Shown piece by piece: positions 16,962 to 26,188 of a DNA stretch of 64,000 nucleotides (the first letter of the stretch is position 1; every line of letters begins with the position of its first letter). Origin of the DNA: Lachnospiraceae bacterium (GTDB lineage: Bacteria; Bacillota; Clostridia; Lachnospirales; Lachnospiraceae). The translations under genes were made by a program, and so were the position numbers. The stretch spans positions 1 through 64,000 of the forward strand of contig JAQVHQ010000010.1 in NCBI GenBank assembly GCA_028696165.1, given 5' to 3'. The notes under the pieces are model-generated. The model saw only the letters and a list, made by a program, of their open reading frames with translations, had not been told where the DNA came from and did no database searches.

Positions 16962-17498
16962 CTACTCCAGCAGGAAGCAGCTGGTGTAGGCTATGGTGCA
17001 GTTGCCATAGTAGTATTTCATATTGTTGGACTGACAGACATCGCTTACTACCAGTCCGTAGGCTTCCATGGATGATATGATTTTGTCCGGGAAGCGGCAT
17101 GGGTTATCAGGGTAGGTGCACTCTTTGCAGTTTGTGCAGCAGCCTGAACCCATGGTTAACAGGTTTGGATAGCTTTCCAGCAGGATATCGCGCAGTTTTA
17201 ACAGATGTTCTTTCTGGAGGCGTTCGGTTTCCATCATAGTTTCCACGTCCATGGTGTCTTCGAGCTGTCCTACGGTCTGAACGATCAGGCCGCTGTGATA
17301 CTTGTCTACCTTTGCCTGAAGTTCTTCTAATTCTCCGCATCCTGGCGGGCAGGACCAGCGTTTATCGTACATGCCACAGGTGTTGGCTTTACACATGTCT
17401 CTTACTTCCTGACGCAGTACCAGTGTACTGGCGTCTAAGTGTCCTGCTTCGGTAAAACCTGCTTCTTTTGCTTTTGCTATTAGTTCTTCTGTTCCCAT
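16962..17498 (-). CDS. DUF2284 cysteine-rich metal-binding protein
   Basis: A 178-residue protein of the DUF2284 family. It is cysteine-rich: CKANTCGMYDKRWSCPPGC (residues about 36-54), GCCTNCKECTYPDNPC near 119-133 and CQSNNM near 155, consistent with one or more metal or iron-sulfur sites. The family is often encoded beside corrinoid methyltransferase systems; the function is not established. It follows the RACo gene by 21 bases, so the two are co-transcribed, and it likely serves the same methyl-transfer module. Confidence 0.82.
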   Translation of the reverse strand: MGTEELIAKAKEAGFTEAGHLDASTLVLRQEVRDMCKANTCGMYDKRWSCPPGCGELEELQAKVDKYHSGLIVQTVGQLEDTMDVETMMETERLQKEHLLKLRDILLESYPNLLTMGSGCCTNCKECTYPDNPCRFPDKIISSMEAYGLVVSDVCQSNNMKYYYGNCTIAYTSCFLLE

Positions 17499-17519
17499 AT
17501 TTTCTTCCCTTCTGGCTGT

Positions 17520-19016
17520 TTATGACAGTTCTTCTTTTATGAATCCCATCTCTTCTACGAATATTTCCTGGAATTCCATGGATGCTGCAAGCTCTACAAA
17601 TTCTACATGTTCTACCAGGCGGTCTGCTTTTTCAAATTCTTTGTGATCTAAAATTGCTACCTTAGCCCCCACACCGGCAGCATTTCCTATGTTGGAGATT
17701 CGCGATCTCAATTGTCTTGGTAAAAGCCCGATGTAGCATGCACTGTCCGGGTTCATGTAATTGCCAAATGCTCCGGCGATTAATATTTCTTCGATATCAT
17801 CCACCTGAATTCCCATTTCTTTGCACAAAATTCGCATGCCGGCTGCCATAGCACCTTTGGCCAACTGTACTTCGCGGATATCCTGTTGGGTTAAATAGAC
17901 ATCTTTGCTTATGTATAAAGGTTTTCCATCATTTTCTATACGGCCGGTTTCCATGATTTCATCCCGTTCCAGCAGTACTCTCACGGCGTCCATCAGGCCG
18001 GAACCACAGATTCCTATTGGTTCTTTGTCCCCTATTACGGAATAGGTAATCTCGTCTCCATTATAGACGTGGTCTATGGCACCATCTGCGCCTCGCATAC
18101 CGCAGGTAATTTTGGCACCTTCAAATGCAGGGCCAGCTGCTGTGGAAGTACAGATGAGACGATTTTTATTTCCCAAAACTATCTCTCCATTGGTTCCGAT
18201 ATCAATCATCAGTGTCATCTTTTCTCTCTGGTCCATCTGGCATGCCAATATACAGCCCACAGTATCTGCTCCCACGAAGCCATCAATATTGGGCAGCACC
18301 CGAAGGATACCATCTGGATGGATATGCAAATCACAGTCTGATGCTTTTACTGTCATAGATGCTTTCTGCGCTGGTTTGTATGGAGCTACTACTATGGAAT
18401 GTGGGTCGATTCCCATAAAGAGATGGTGCATGCATGTGTTTCCCACCACACTTATCTGCATGATTTCTTCCACTGTGATTCCTACTTTCTCTGCCAACTG
18501 CTCAAGCAGCGTATTTAGTGTCTCTCTGATTACATCTGCGAGCTGGGTGGTATGATTAGTAAGTACATAATTACAGCGGCTGATTACATCTGCCCCAAAC
18601 TGGGACTGGGGATTTAACATACTGGCTGCTGAGAGTTCTTCACCGGTATCGCCTTTTAGAAGATATCCTACAACTGACGTGGTTCCGATATCAAAAGCTG
18701 CCAGATATCCTTCCTCTCCCTCATAAGGATTTATCTGAATATCACGGTCCAGGCCCTGGGATAAGATCCTTGCACTTTTTGCCTCCTGGCGGATAAGATA
18801 AACCGACATGTCCCTGTCAACCTTTGTCTGGCAGGCTTTTACCTGGCGTGTACCCTCTGCATCCTCCACTTTCACAATACATTTATTACACTTTCCACGT
18901 CCTCCGCAGGGTGCATCTAGTGGAATTTCCAGCATTTGAGCCGCCTGCATGATAGTTGTGTCCTCCGATACTTCACAGGACTTTTGTTCTTTCGGAAATT
19001 GAATCTGATAATTCAT
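17520..19016 (-). CDS. RACo-type reductive activator of corrinoid protein
   Basis: A 498-residue protein that would reduce inactive Co(II) corrinoid back to Co(I) at the expense of ATP. The N terminus is a 2Fe-2S ferredoxin domain with Cys37, Cys43, Cys46 and Cys62. A linker follows, then the ASKHA ATPase domain from about residue 105 with AAFDIGTTSVVG, MIDIGTNGEI and GICGSGLMDAV. This is the architecture of the acetogen activating enzymes of O-demethylase and of RamA-type relatives (though RamA has 4Fe-4S clusters). A ribosome site AAGGAGG precedes the start. It is separated from the methyltransferase genes by the divergent regulator and a hairpin. Confidence 0.92.
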   Translation of the reverse strand: MNYQIQFPKEQKSCEVSEDTTIMQAAQMLEIPLDAPCGGRGKCNKCIVKVEDAEGTRQVKACQTKVDRDMSVYLIRQEAKSARILSQGLDRDIQINPYEGEEGYLAAFDIGTTSVVGYLLKGDTGEELSAASMLNPQSQFGADVISRCNYVLTNHTTQLADVIRETLNTLLEQLAEKVGITVEEIMQISVVGNTCMHHLFMGIDPHSIVVAPYKPAQKASMTVKASDCDLHIHPDGILRVLPNIDGFVGADTVGCILACQMDQREKMTLMIDIGTNGEIVLGNKNRLICTSTAAGPAFEGAKITCGMRGADGAIDHVYNGDEITYSVIGDKEPIGICGSGLMDAVRVLLERDEIMETGRIENDGKPLYISKDVYLTQQDIREVQLAKGAMAAGMRILCKEMGIQVDDIEEILIAGAFGNYMNPDSACYIGLLPRQLRSRISNIGNAAGVGAKVAILDHKEFEKADRLVEHVEFVELAASMEFQEIFVEEMGFIKEELS

Positions 19017-19226
19017 TACGTATTTCCTCCTTAGTCTGATAATTTTACTTTATCACAAACCATGTAGGAATTCCACAGGAATTTAATTTTCTAATTCAAT
19101 CAGACCAACTGTCAATACTAATTGGGTATAAAATAAGAATTCTTCATGTCCACTGTATAGGGTACATTATATAGGATACGACTCCATCAACAGTCTACAT
19201 AGATTCTTATTTTTCCCGCAGAGTAT

Positions 19227-19673
19227 TTATTTATGAATTTTTCTAATACTGAACTTCTCCCCATCCACGTCCATCAGCAACATAGAGGCCGATTCTCCTC
19301 TGTTTCCTCCTGCGCTGCCTGGATTGAGATAATAAATCCCTCTATATTGATAATTCGCATAAGTATGAGTATGTCCATATATTATGATGTCTGTATCTTC
19401 TATACGCACTGGCAAGTGAGCTAAGTTGTGTATCAATAAGAAGCGGAGATTGTTTATGTGAAAAGTAAGCATTTCCGGAAGATATGCAGCCCATTTTCCG
19501 TGATCGCAGTTTCCGCGAATCATGTATAAATGGTCTTTCCATTGTTTTAACTTCTCATAACATTTTTCTGTCCCAATATCTCCGGCATGAATAATATAGT
19601 CACATTGATTTAATGCCTGTTCAAATTCCGGATATAGGGTGCCATGGGTATCTGATAAAATTCCAATCTTCAT
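19227..19673 (-). CDS. YfcE-type metallophosphoesterase
   Basis: A 148-residue calcineurin-like phosphodiesterase, close to YfcE/MJ0936. The metal ligands are in ILSDTHG (residues 4-10), HAGDIG (about 29-34), RGNCD (about 53-57), HN and GHTHT (about 100-104). The cellular substrate is unknown. The start is placed at 19673 because GAGGTG lies upstream; an ATG seven codons earlier has no ribosome site. The 210 bases downstream of it hold no gene. Confidence 0.88.
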   Translation of the reverse strand: MKIGILSDTHGTLYPEFEQALNQCDYIIHAGDIGTEKCYEKLKQWKDHLYMIRGNCDHGKWAAYLPEMLTFHINNLRFLLIHNLAHLPVRIEDTDIIIYGHTHTYANYQYRGIYYLNPGSAGGNRGESASMLLMDVDGEKFSIRKIHK

Positions 19674-19716
19674 TCTTGTCTTCACCTCATACATTTATTC
19701 GTATTTTCCATTCAAA

Positions 19717-19747
19717 TACGCCTTGGCGTACTTGCTGCGAGCCGCTC
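19717..19747 (-). repeat. Dispersed 31-bp repeat, copy 1
   Basis: This 31-bp stretch matches 23751-23781 at 25 of 31 positions in the same orientation. Both copies have the core TACTTGCTGC and contain a small dyad (TACGCC/GGCGTA here). Each lies just upstream of a minus-strand gene, here YfcE. In the minus-strand frame both read as an SKYAK/R-type peptide, so they may be remnants of the end of a repeated coding element; this is inference. Confidence 0.5.
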
Positions 19748-19797
19748 TGCAATCCGCCGCGGTTTCTTTTAAGATAAAATATATCGACTTGCAGAAA

Positions 19798-19840
19798 GAA
19801 AGGATATCTACAGGCGCTAAACACACTGCAGATATCCTTC
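19798..19840 (-). terminator. Intrinsic terminator of glucokinase gene
   Basis: Arms AAGGATATCT and AGATATCCTT (about 19800-19809 and 19830-19839) form a 10-bp stem, extended inward by CAG/CTG. On the minus strand it is followed by a pyrimidine-rich UUUCUUUC, just beyond the glucokinase stop. Confidence 0.7.
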
Positions 19841-19891
19841 TATCATGCTATAAATATATCTCAGTTATAAATATATTTTTATATTTTCCTA

Positions 19892-20830
19892 TCAGTCCAG
19901 TACTAATCTGGCAGCACCATAGATACCGGCATCATTACCAAGCTGTGCAAGCACTATTGGTGTATCTTTACATGCCTGGAATGCATGTTTTTGGTAATGT
20001 TTTTTGACCACATCGATAAGCGGCTGTCCTGCTCTGGATACGCCACCACCAATTACAATGATGTCTGGGTCTGTAACACAGGTAAAACAAGCCAGTGCAG
20101 TTCCAAGGAACTCGCCAAAACGCTCTACGATTCTGGCGGCCATATCATCGCCGGCTTTGTATGCATCAAACACTGATTTTGCTGATAAGTACTGCGGATT
20201 TAATTTCGTCTTTTCTTCAGGGCATTTTGCCATCTCAGCTTTCGCCAGACGTACAATACCGGTAGCAGATGCAACCTGCTCTAAGCATCCGACATTTCCA
20301 CAGTTACAGCTCTCTGTCTCATCTGGATTTACCGGGGCATGGCCAATCTCTCCGCCAGCTCCATGAGTTCCAGCAACAATCTTGCCTTTCATGATGATTC
20401 CACCGCCAACGCCAGTTCCCAAAGTCACCATAATCAGATCATCATAGCCTTCGCCGCCGCCTTTCCACATCTCGCCTAAAGCCGCTACGTTCGCATCATT
20501 TCCTGCCATTGTATTAATTCCGGTCAGCTCCCAGAATTCTTTTTTCAGTTCTTTTCTTCCCCAGTGAAGATTTACCGCAACAGGAACTACCCCATGCTCG
20601 TCTACCGGTCCCGGAACGCCAAGTCCGATTCCTACGATTTCTTCTTTCTTCAATGATTTTTCTTCCATCTTTGCCAGAATGCTCTCTGCCACGTCTGGTA
20701 GAATATGGGAACCATTATCTGATGTATTGGTCTTTACCTCCCATTTATCCAGAAGTCTTCCATCAATTTGGAACAATCCACATTTAACTGTAGTTCCTCC
20801 CACATCAACTCCAAAACAGTAATTTTCCAT
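19892..20830 (-). CDS. glcK: ROK-family glucokinase
   Basis: A 312-residue cytoplasmic ROK-family sugar kinase that probably phosphorylates glucose with ATP. GVDVGGTTVKCGLF (residues 7-20) is the phosphate-binding loop, GNDANVAALGE lies near 104, and the ROK zinc site is CNCGNVGCLEQ near 165-175. It starts one base after the hprK stop, so it is coupled to the carbon-control kinase gene. Substrate specificity is assigned from family and length. Confidence 0.9.
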   Translation of the reverse strand: MENYCFGVDVGGTTVKCGLFQIDGRLLDKWEVKTNTSDNGSHILPDVAESILAKMEEKSLKKEEIVGIGLGVPGPVDEHGVVPVAVNLHWGRKELKKEFWELTGINTMAGNDANVAALGEMWKGGGEGYDDLIMVTLGTGVGGGIIMKGKIVAGTHGAGGEIGHAPVNPDETESCNCGNVGCLEQVASATGIVRLAKAEMAKCPEEKTKLNPQYLSAKSVFDAYKAGDDMAARIVERFGEFLGTALACFTCVTDPDIIVIGGGVSRAGQPLIDVVKKHYQKHAFQACKDTPIVLAQLGNDAGIYGAARLVLD

Positions 20831-20831
20831 C

Positions 20832-21779
20832 TTAGTCTTCCTCTCTTTTCTTATTCAGATTTGCCTGTACACGATTATATAATTCCTGAGCGGCATTATA
20901 TCCCATCTTCTTCTGTCTGTGGTTAACTGCTGCAGATTCAACAATTACAGCCAGATTACGTCCCGGACGGATTGGAAGTGAATGACATACTACTTTATTT
21001 CCCAAAAATTCTGTGTATTCTTCCTGCAGGCCCAGACGGTCATATTCCTTTTCTCTGTCCCACTCTTCTAGCTTAATAACCAGGTCTATCTGCTGGGTAT
21101 CTTTTACGTGCTCTACACCGAACAGAGTTTTGACATCAATAATTCCGATACCGCGAAGTTCAATAAAATGACGGGTAATATCAGGTGCTGAACCAACTAA
21201 GGTTACATCACTGACTCTTCGAATCTCTACTACATCATCACTTACCAGACGATGACCACGCTTGATCAATTCCAGCGCAGCCTCACTCTTACCGATTCCA
21301 CTCTCTCCCATAATCAGGACACCTTCACCATATACATCCACTAATACACCATGAATAGAGATACAAGGTGCCAGCTGAACATTCAGCCAACGGATAATCT
21401 CTGCCATAAAGTTAGATGTTGTATCTTTTACCGAAAAAGCAGGCACTCCATACTGTCTGTTGATTTCCAGCATATCTTCTTCTGGAATCATCTCTGTTGT
21501 AAATATTACACATGGAATCTTTCCTGATACCAGGCGGGTATAGGCCTTTACACGAGCCTCTCTTTCCATCTGCTGTAGATATGTAAACTCTACATATCCG
21601 ATAATCTGCACACGTGCTGCTGCAAAATGATCCAGATATCCTGCCAGCTGCAATGCCGGACGGTTAATATCCGGTACGGTAACTTCGATCTTGCTCATAT
21701 CGATATCCGGTGTCAGATTCGTGAGGTTTAATTCTTCTTCAATCTTTGATAGCTTTACTGATCTTCCTAATGCGTTCAT
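20832..21779 (-). CDS. hprK: HPr kinase/phosphorylase
   Basis: A 315-residue bifunctional enzyme that phosphorylates and dephosphorylates Ser46 of HPr, the key switch of carbon catabolite repression in Firmicutes. The N-terminal domain spans about residues 1-130; the catalytic domain has Walker A GESGIGKS at 158-165, DDVVEI near 178-183 and the family signature ELRGIGIIDVKTLFG near 207-221. Its stop is one base from the glucokinase start, linking catabolite control with glucose phosphorylation. Confidence 0.96.
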   Translation of the reverse strand: MNALGRSVKLSKIEEELNLTNLTPDIDMSKIEVTVPDINRPALQLAGYLDHFAAARVQIIGYVEFTYLQQMEREARVKAYTRLVSGKIPCVIFTTEMIPEEDMLEINRQYGVPAFSVKDTTSNFMAEIIRWLNVQLAPCISIHGVLVDVYGEGVLIMGESGIGKSEAALELIKRGHRLVSDDVVEIRRVSDVTLVGSAPDITRHFIELRGIGIIDVKTLFGVEHVKDTQQIDLVIKLEEWDREKEYDRLGLQEEYTEFLGNKVVCHSLPIRPGRNLAVIVESAAVNHRQKKMGYNAAQELYNRVQANLNKKREED

Positions 21780-21881
21780 ACCACTCGCCTCTTACTTTCC
21801 CATATTCTATAAAATCCAAGTGTCCTTCTTTGAAATTCACTTGATGCACTTCTTTTAGTATATCATATCTGCACTTTTCCT

Positions 21882-23720
21882 TCAACGAAGTTTATCCGGT
21901 TCATGAAAAAATTCATATACCTGCCGGGCACTTTTTTCATTCATGGTCGGCAGCTTTGCAAGTTCCTCTTCTGATGCATTCTTAATCTCTTCTATGGTCT
22001 GGAAACTCTTCATCAAATCTTTCCTTCTGGTCGGTCCAATTCCCGGTATATCATCCAGAATCGAGTGAATCTGATTCTTGCCGCGAAGAAGTCTGTGATA
22101 CTCAATCGCAAACCTGTGAGCCTCATCCTGGATGCGGGTAATTAACTGGAATCCCTCACTTCCCTTATCAATAGGGATCTCTATATTATTAAAATACAAG
22201 CCTCTCGTACGATGGTTATCGTCCTTTACCATACCACATACTGGAATATCCAATTTCAAATTTTCTAATACTTTCAGAGCAATATTCACCTGGCCTCGTC
22301 CACCATCCATCATGATAAGATCCGGCAGACGGTCAAAACCGGCAGACTTTTCTTTGCCTCGCAAAAATCTCCTGGTTAATACTTCTTCCATGCTGGCGTA
22401 GTCATTGGGACCCTGAACGGATTTGATTTTAAATTTACGATAATCACTTCTTTTCGGTTTTCCCTTTTCATAGACTATCATGGAACCTACAGACTCAAAT
22501 CCACTGATATTAGATATATCATATGCTTCCACTCTGCTTACATCCGGCAGTTCGAGCCAGTCACCAATCTGCTTCATGGCACCTATGGTTCTGCCTTCCT
22601 CACGCTTAATCTTTTCTCTATCCTGATTTAACACCAGGCGGGCATTGCGATAGGCTAACTCAACCAGTTTTTCTTTGGTTCCCTTCTTAGGAGTTTTTAC
22701 ATAAACTCTCTGTCCACGCTTTTTAGTCAGCCACTCTTCAATGATCTGGGCATCCTCTATTTCTTCCTGAATCAGCAGCTCCTTGGGAATAAATGGTGTT
22801 CCTGCATAAAACTGTTTTAGGAAACTGGATAATACCGTGCTCCGGTCATCTCCCTGACCGATTTTCACATAAAAATGGTCTCTTCCGATAAGCTTACCTT
22901 CGCGGACAAAAAACACCTGGACAATACCATCCTCCCGGTCCATAGCCAGCGCGACGATATCTTTGTCTTCCCCGTCACTTCCGGTGATTTTCTGTCTCTC
23001 GCCAATCTGCTTGACACTCTGTATCAAGTCCCGGTAACCAGCTGCATCTTCAAAGTTCATCTCCTCCGAAGCCTGGTACATCTTCTGTTCTAAATCAAAC
23101 AGTACATTCTTGTAGTTACCATTTAAGAACTGCACTGCACCATCGATATTTTTCTTGTATTCTTCTTTCGATATATACCCCTGACAGGGAGCCTGACACT
23201 GCTTAATATGATAATACAGACATGGACGGTCTTTGCCCTCCTCTGCCGGCAGTTTACGGTTGCAGGTTCTTACATGATATAATTTTCTAATTAATTCTAT
23301 GGAATCTTTTACAGCTCCTGCGCTGGTATACGGTCCATAGTATTTTGCCTGATCTTTTCTCATCCTTCTAGCAAAAAGTACCCTTGGATATTCTTCTCCA
23401 AGGGTAACTTTAATGAACGGATAACTTTTATCGTCCTTTAACATGGTATTGTACTTTGGACGATGTTCTTTGATCAGATTGCACTCTAATACTAATGCCT
23501 CCAGCTCCGAGTCTGTGATAATATACTCAAAACGGGCTATCTGCGTCACCATCTGTTCAATCTTCGGTCCCTTATTACGGCTGTGCTGAAAATATTGTCT
23601 TACCCTGTTCTTTAAGACTCTTGCCTTACCCACATAGATAATCGTATCTTTCGCATCATGCATAATATAGACGCCTGGTTTCGCAGGAAGCTTTTTTAAT
23701 TCTTCCTCAATCTGAAACAT
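21882..23720 (-). CDS. uvrC: UvrABC nuclease subunit UvrC
   Basis: A 612-residue nucleotide-excision-repair nuclease. The N-terminal GIY-YIG domain has [19 protein letters not shown] (residues 16-34), a Cys-containing region follows near 155-180 ([19 protein letters not shown]), the UVR helix pair lies near 200-235, the RNase H-like 3' domain contains ISNISG and [11 protein letters not shown], and a helix-hairpin-helix pair ends the protein ([16 protein letters not shown]). Length is normal. The ribosome site AGAGGA overlaps the edge of the dispersed repeat region upstream. Confidence 0.96.
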   Translation of the reverse strand: MFQIEEELKKLPAKPGVYIMHDAKDTIIYVGKARVLKNRVRQYFQHSRNKGPKIEQMVTQIARFEYIITDSELEALVLECNLIKEHRPKYNTMLKDDKSYPFIKVTLGEEYPRVLFARRMRKDQAKYYGPYTSAGAVKDSIELIRKLYHVRTCNRKLPAEEGKDRPCLYYHIKQCQAPCQGYISKEEYKKNIDGAVQFLNGNYKNVLFDLEQKMYQASEEMNFEDAAGYRDLIQSVKQIGERQKITGSDGEDKDIVALAMDREDGIVQVFFVREGKLIGRDHFYVKIGQGDDRSTVLSSFLKQFYAGTPFIPKELLIQEEIEDAQIIEEWLTKKRGQRVYVKTPKKGTKEKLVELAYRNARLVLNQDREKIKREEGRTIGAMKQIGDWLELPDVSRVEAYDISNISGFESVGSMIVYEKGKPKRSDYRKFKIKSVQGPNDYASMEEVLTRRFLRGKEKSAGFDRLPDLIMMDGGRGQVNIALKVLENLKLDIPVCGMVKDDNHRTRGLYFNNIEIPIDKGSEGFQLITRIQDEAHRFAIEYHRLLRGKNQIHSILDDIPGIGPTRRKDLMKSFQTIEEIKNASEEELAKLPTMNEKSARQVYEFFHEPDKLR

Positions 23721-23750
23721 AGTTTTATTCCTCTATATTTATTTTTTAAG

Positions 23751-23781
23751 TACACCCTGGCATACTTGCTGCAAACGGCTC
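23751..23781 (-). repeat. Dispersed 31-bp repeat, copy 2
   Basis: Second copy of the repeat at 19717-19747, 25 of 31 positions identical. It occupies most of the gap between the ftsH stop and the uvrC start. The internal dyad of copy 1 is not preserved here. Confidence 0.5.
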
Positions 23782-23789
23782 ATCTGATA

Positions 23790-25973
23790 TTACATCTGAT
23801 CCATATGCTGAGAACTCTGCTGTTCTTCTACAGACGGTTTCTTTGGTTCCTGTATCTCAGGCTGTTGTTCCTGTGGTACAGATATCTGCTGTTCCTGCTC
23901 AATAGTCGTCTGTGGCTGAATCTCTGGTTTTAATCTCTGTTCTGCCGGAGTCTCCGGATTTACTTCGGACTGCGCCGGAGCTTCTACCTTTACTTCGGGC
24001 TGCACCGGAGCTTCTATTTTTACTTCAGGCTGCAATGGTTTGTCCAGATTTTCAGAAGGCTTTGCTGTGATGTTGTCCTCAATTTTCTGCTTCTCATCCT
24101 CCGGTTCCGGAATCCCCTTTACCTGGCGGTAAATCTTCATAAATTCCTTACCGGTGATTGTCTCTTTCTGAATCAGGAAGTCTGCAATCTTATCCATAGC
24201 TTCTCTGTTGTCACTGAGAAGTCTCTTTGCTTCTTCATAAGATTTTCTTAACAGTTCCATAACCTCATGGTCTATCTCTGTTGCAGTAGCATCTCCACAG
24301 TTAAGTACTGCTCTTCCATCTAAGTACTGATTCTGCTGGCTTGCCAGTCCCATCAGACCGAAGCGTTCTGACATACCATATTGAGTAATCATAGCTCTCG
24401 CTATAGAAGTTGCTCTCTCAATATCATTGGATGCGCCTGTAGTTACTGTATCGAAGACTATCTCCTCAGCTGCACGTCCGCCTAAAAGACCGACTAACAT
24501 AGCTTCCAATTCTTTCTTGCTGTTTAAGTACTTCTCTTCTTCCGGAACCTGCATGACATATCCTAACGCTCCCATAGTACGAGGTACGATAGTAATCTTC
24601 TGCACTGGTTCTGCGTCCTTTTGCAGTGCGCTTAAGAGGGCATGTCCTACTTCATGATAAGAGACTATCTTTCTCTCTTCCTGACTTAAGACACGGTCTT
24701 TCTTCTCTTTACCAACTAATACAACTTCTACTGCTTCCTGCAAATCAGCCTGGGCTACTGCCATACGTCCATGTTTGACTGCAAGAATCGCTGCCTCATT
24801 AATCATGTTCGCCAAATCAGAACCTACCGCACCGGAAGTTGATAATGCAATAGCTTCCAAGTCAACCGTTTCATCTAAATTTACATCTTTCGCATGGACT
24901 TTTAAAATATTGATACGGCCTTTTAAGTCTGGTCTGTCAACAATTACCCGTCGGTCAAAACGTCCTGGTCTTAACAATGCCGGATCTAATACTTCCGGTC
25001 TGTTTGTGGCAGCCAGAATCAAAAGTCCCTTGGAGGTATCAAATCCATCCATCTCAGCTAATAACTGATTTAATGTCTGCTCACGCTCATCATTACCGCC
25101 GCCATACTTGCCGCTGTCACGGCTTTTACCAATTGCATCAATCTCATCGATGAAGATGATGCATGGTGCATTCTTCTTTGCTTCCTCGAACAAATCTCTG
25201 ACACGGGAAGCACCTACACCAACGAACATTTCCACAAAGTCAGAACCTGACAGAGAGAAAAATGGCACATGTGCCTCTCCTGCAACTGCCTTGGCAAGCA
25301 GTGTCTTACCTGTTCCAGGAGGGCCTACTAAAAGAGCTCCTTTAGGTAATTTAGCTCCGATTTTTGTATATTTCCCCGGGTTGTGAAGAAAATCCACACA
25401 CTCCTGAAGTGATTCTTTCGCTTCATCCTCACCAGCAACATCCTGGAAAGTGATACCGGTTTCTTTCTGTACATAAGCTTTTGCCTTACTCTTGCCTACA
25501 CCACCCATCATGCCGCCACCTTTATTCATACGCTTCATGATGAAATTCATACCGATTATCAGTATTACAAACGGAATTAAAAAGCTTAAAATCGTGGACA
25601 GGAACGTAGCCGTCATATCCGGTGGTTCTTTGCTGAACTTGATTCCTGTTCCTTCTAATCTCTTAGTTAAAGCAGTTTCATCCTCAGCCATAGTCGTGTA
25701 ATAGGTCTGTTCCACATACTTGTTAGTCTGTTTCTTCGGAGTAATAGTTAATTCTCCGTCTTTCATGGTTACACTTTCTATCTCTTCATGCTCCACCATG
25801 GTGATGAACTCATCGTAAGTAACCTCACTGGAAGTGGTTCGATTCATCAAATTGCTGAAAAAGCTCATGCATAATAAGCTGACCAGCAGACAAACCAGGA
25901 ACACCAGCAATGACTGACGATTCTTCGGTCCATTGTCCTGTGGTTTTTTGTTGTTATTTTGATTTTGGTCCAT
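23790..25973 (-). CDS. ftsH: ATP-dependent zinc metalloprotease FtsH
   Basis: A 727-residue membrane-anchored AAA+ protease that degrades membrane and short-lived cytoplasmic proteins. Transmembrane helices lie at about 22-41 and 123-145 around an extracytoplasmic domain. The AAA+ module has Walker A GPPGTGKT (217-224), Walker [10 protein letters not shown] and the second region of homology [20 protein letters not shown]. The zinc site is HEVGH (440-444). From about 645 the C terminus is a long Pro/Glu/Gln/Lys-rich tail with imperfect repeats of the type [10 protein letters not shown], longer than in most FtsH proteins. AAGGAGG precedes the start. Confidence 0.96.
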   Translation of the reverse strand: MDQNQNNNKKPQDNGPKNRQSLLVFLVCLLVSLLCMSFFSNLMNRTTSSEVTYDEFITMVEHEEIESVTMKDGELTITPKKQTNKYVEQTYYTTMAEDETALTKRLEGTGIKFSKEPPDMTATFLSTILSFLIPFVILIIGMNFIMKRMNKGGGMMGGVGKSKAKAYVQKETGITFQDVAGEDEAKESLQECVDFLHNPGKYTKIGAKLPKGALLVGPPGTGKTLLAKAVAGEAHVPFFSLSGSDFVEMFVGVGASRVRDLFEEAKKNAPCIIFIDEIDAIGKSRDSGKYGGGNDEREQTLNQLLAEMDGFDTSKGLLILAATNRPEVLDPALLRPGRFDRRVIVDRPDLKGRINILKVHAKDVNLDETVDLEAIALSTSGAVGSDLANMINEAAILAVKHGRMAVAQADLQEAVEVVLVGKEKKDRVLSQEERKIVSYHEVGHALLSALQKDAEPVQKITIVPRTMGALGYVMQVPEEEKYLNSKKELEAMLVGLLGGRAAEEIVFDTVTTGASNDIERATSIARAMITQYGMSERFGLMGLASQQNQYLDGRAVLNCGDATATEIDHEVMELLRKSYEEAKRLLSDNREAMDKIADFLIQKETITGKEFMKIYRQVKGIPEPEDEKQKIEDNITAKPSENLDKPLQPEVKIEAPVQPEVKVEAPAQSEVNPETPAEQRLKPEIQPQTTIEQEQQISVPQEQQPEIQEPKKPSVEEQQSSQHMDQM

Positions 25974-26000
25974 ATATGTCCTCCTTGCGTTATCTTCTAT

Positions 26001-26030
26001 ATTATAAAGATAGTTGATTCAGAAATCAAC
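26001..26030 (-). promoter_or_regulatory. ftsH promoter with overlapping palindrome
   Basis: On the minus strand TTGATT (26024-26029) and TATAAT (26001-26006) are separated by 17 bases. The -35 region lies inside an inverted repeat GTTGATT-4 bases-AATCAAC (26013-26030), which could be a repressor site. The regulator is unknown; the sequence does not look like a CIRCE or CtsR box. Confidence 0.7.
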
Positions 26031-26188
26031 CAAAACAAACCGAAAAAAAGAATACTTTTCTAAAACTTTTCTAAAATTCATATTTTTTATCAATAAGCAT
26101 AGATTTTCCCCTGTTTTAGTGGCGTAATTCTATGGTTTTGTAGTATACTATGCCTAGAACAAAAGGACAAAGGACAAGGGACAAAGAT

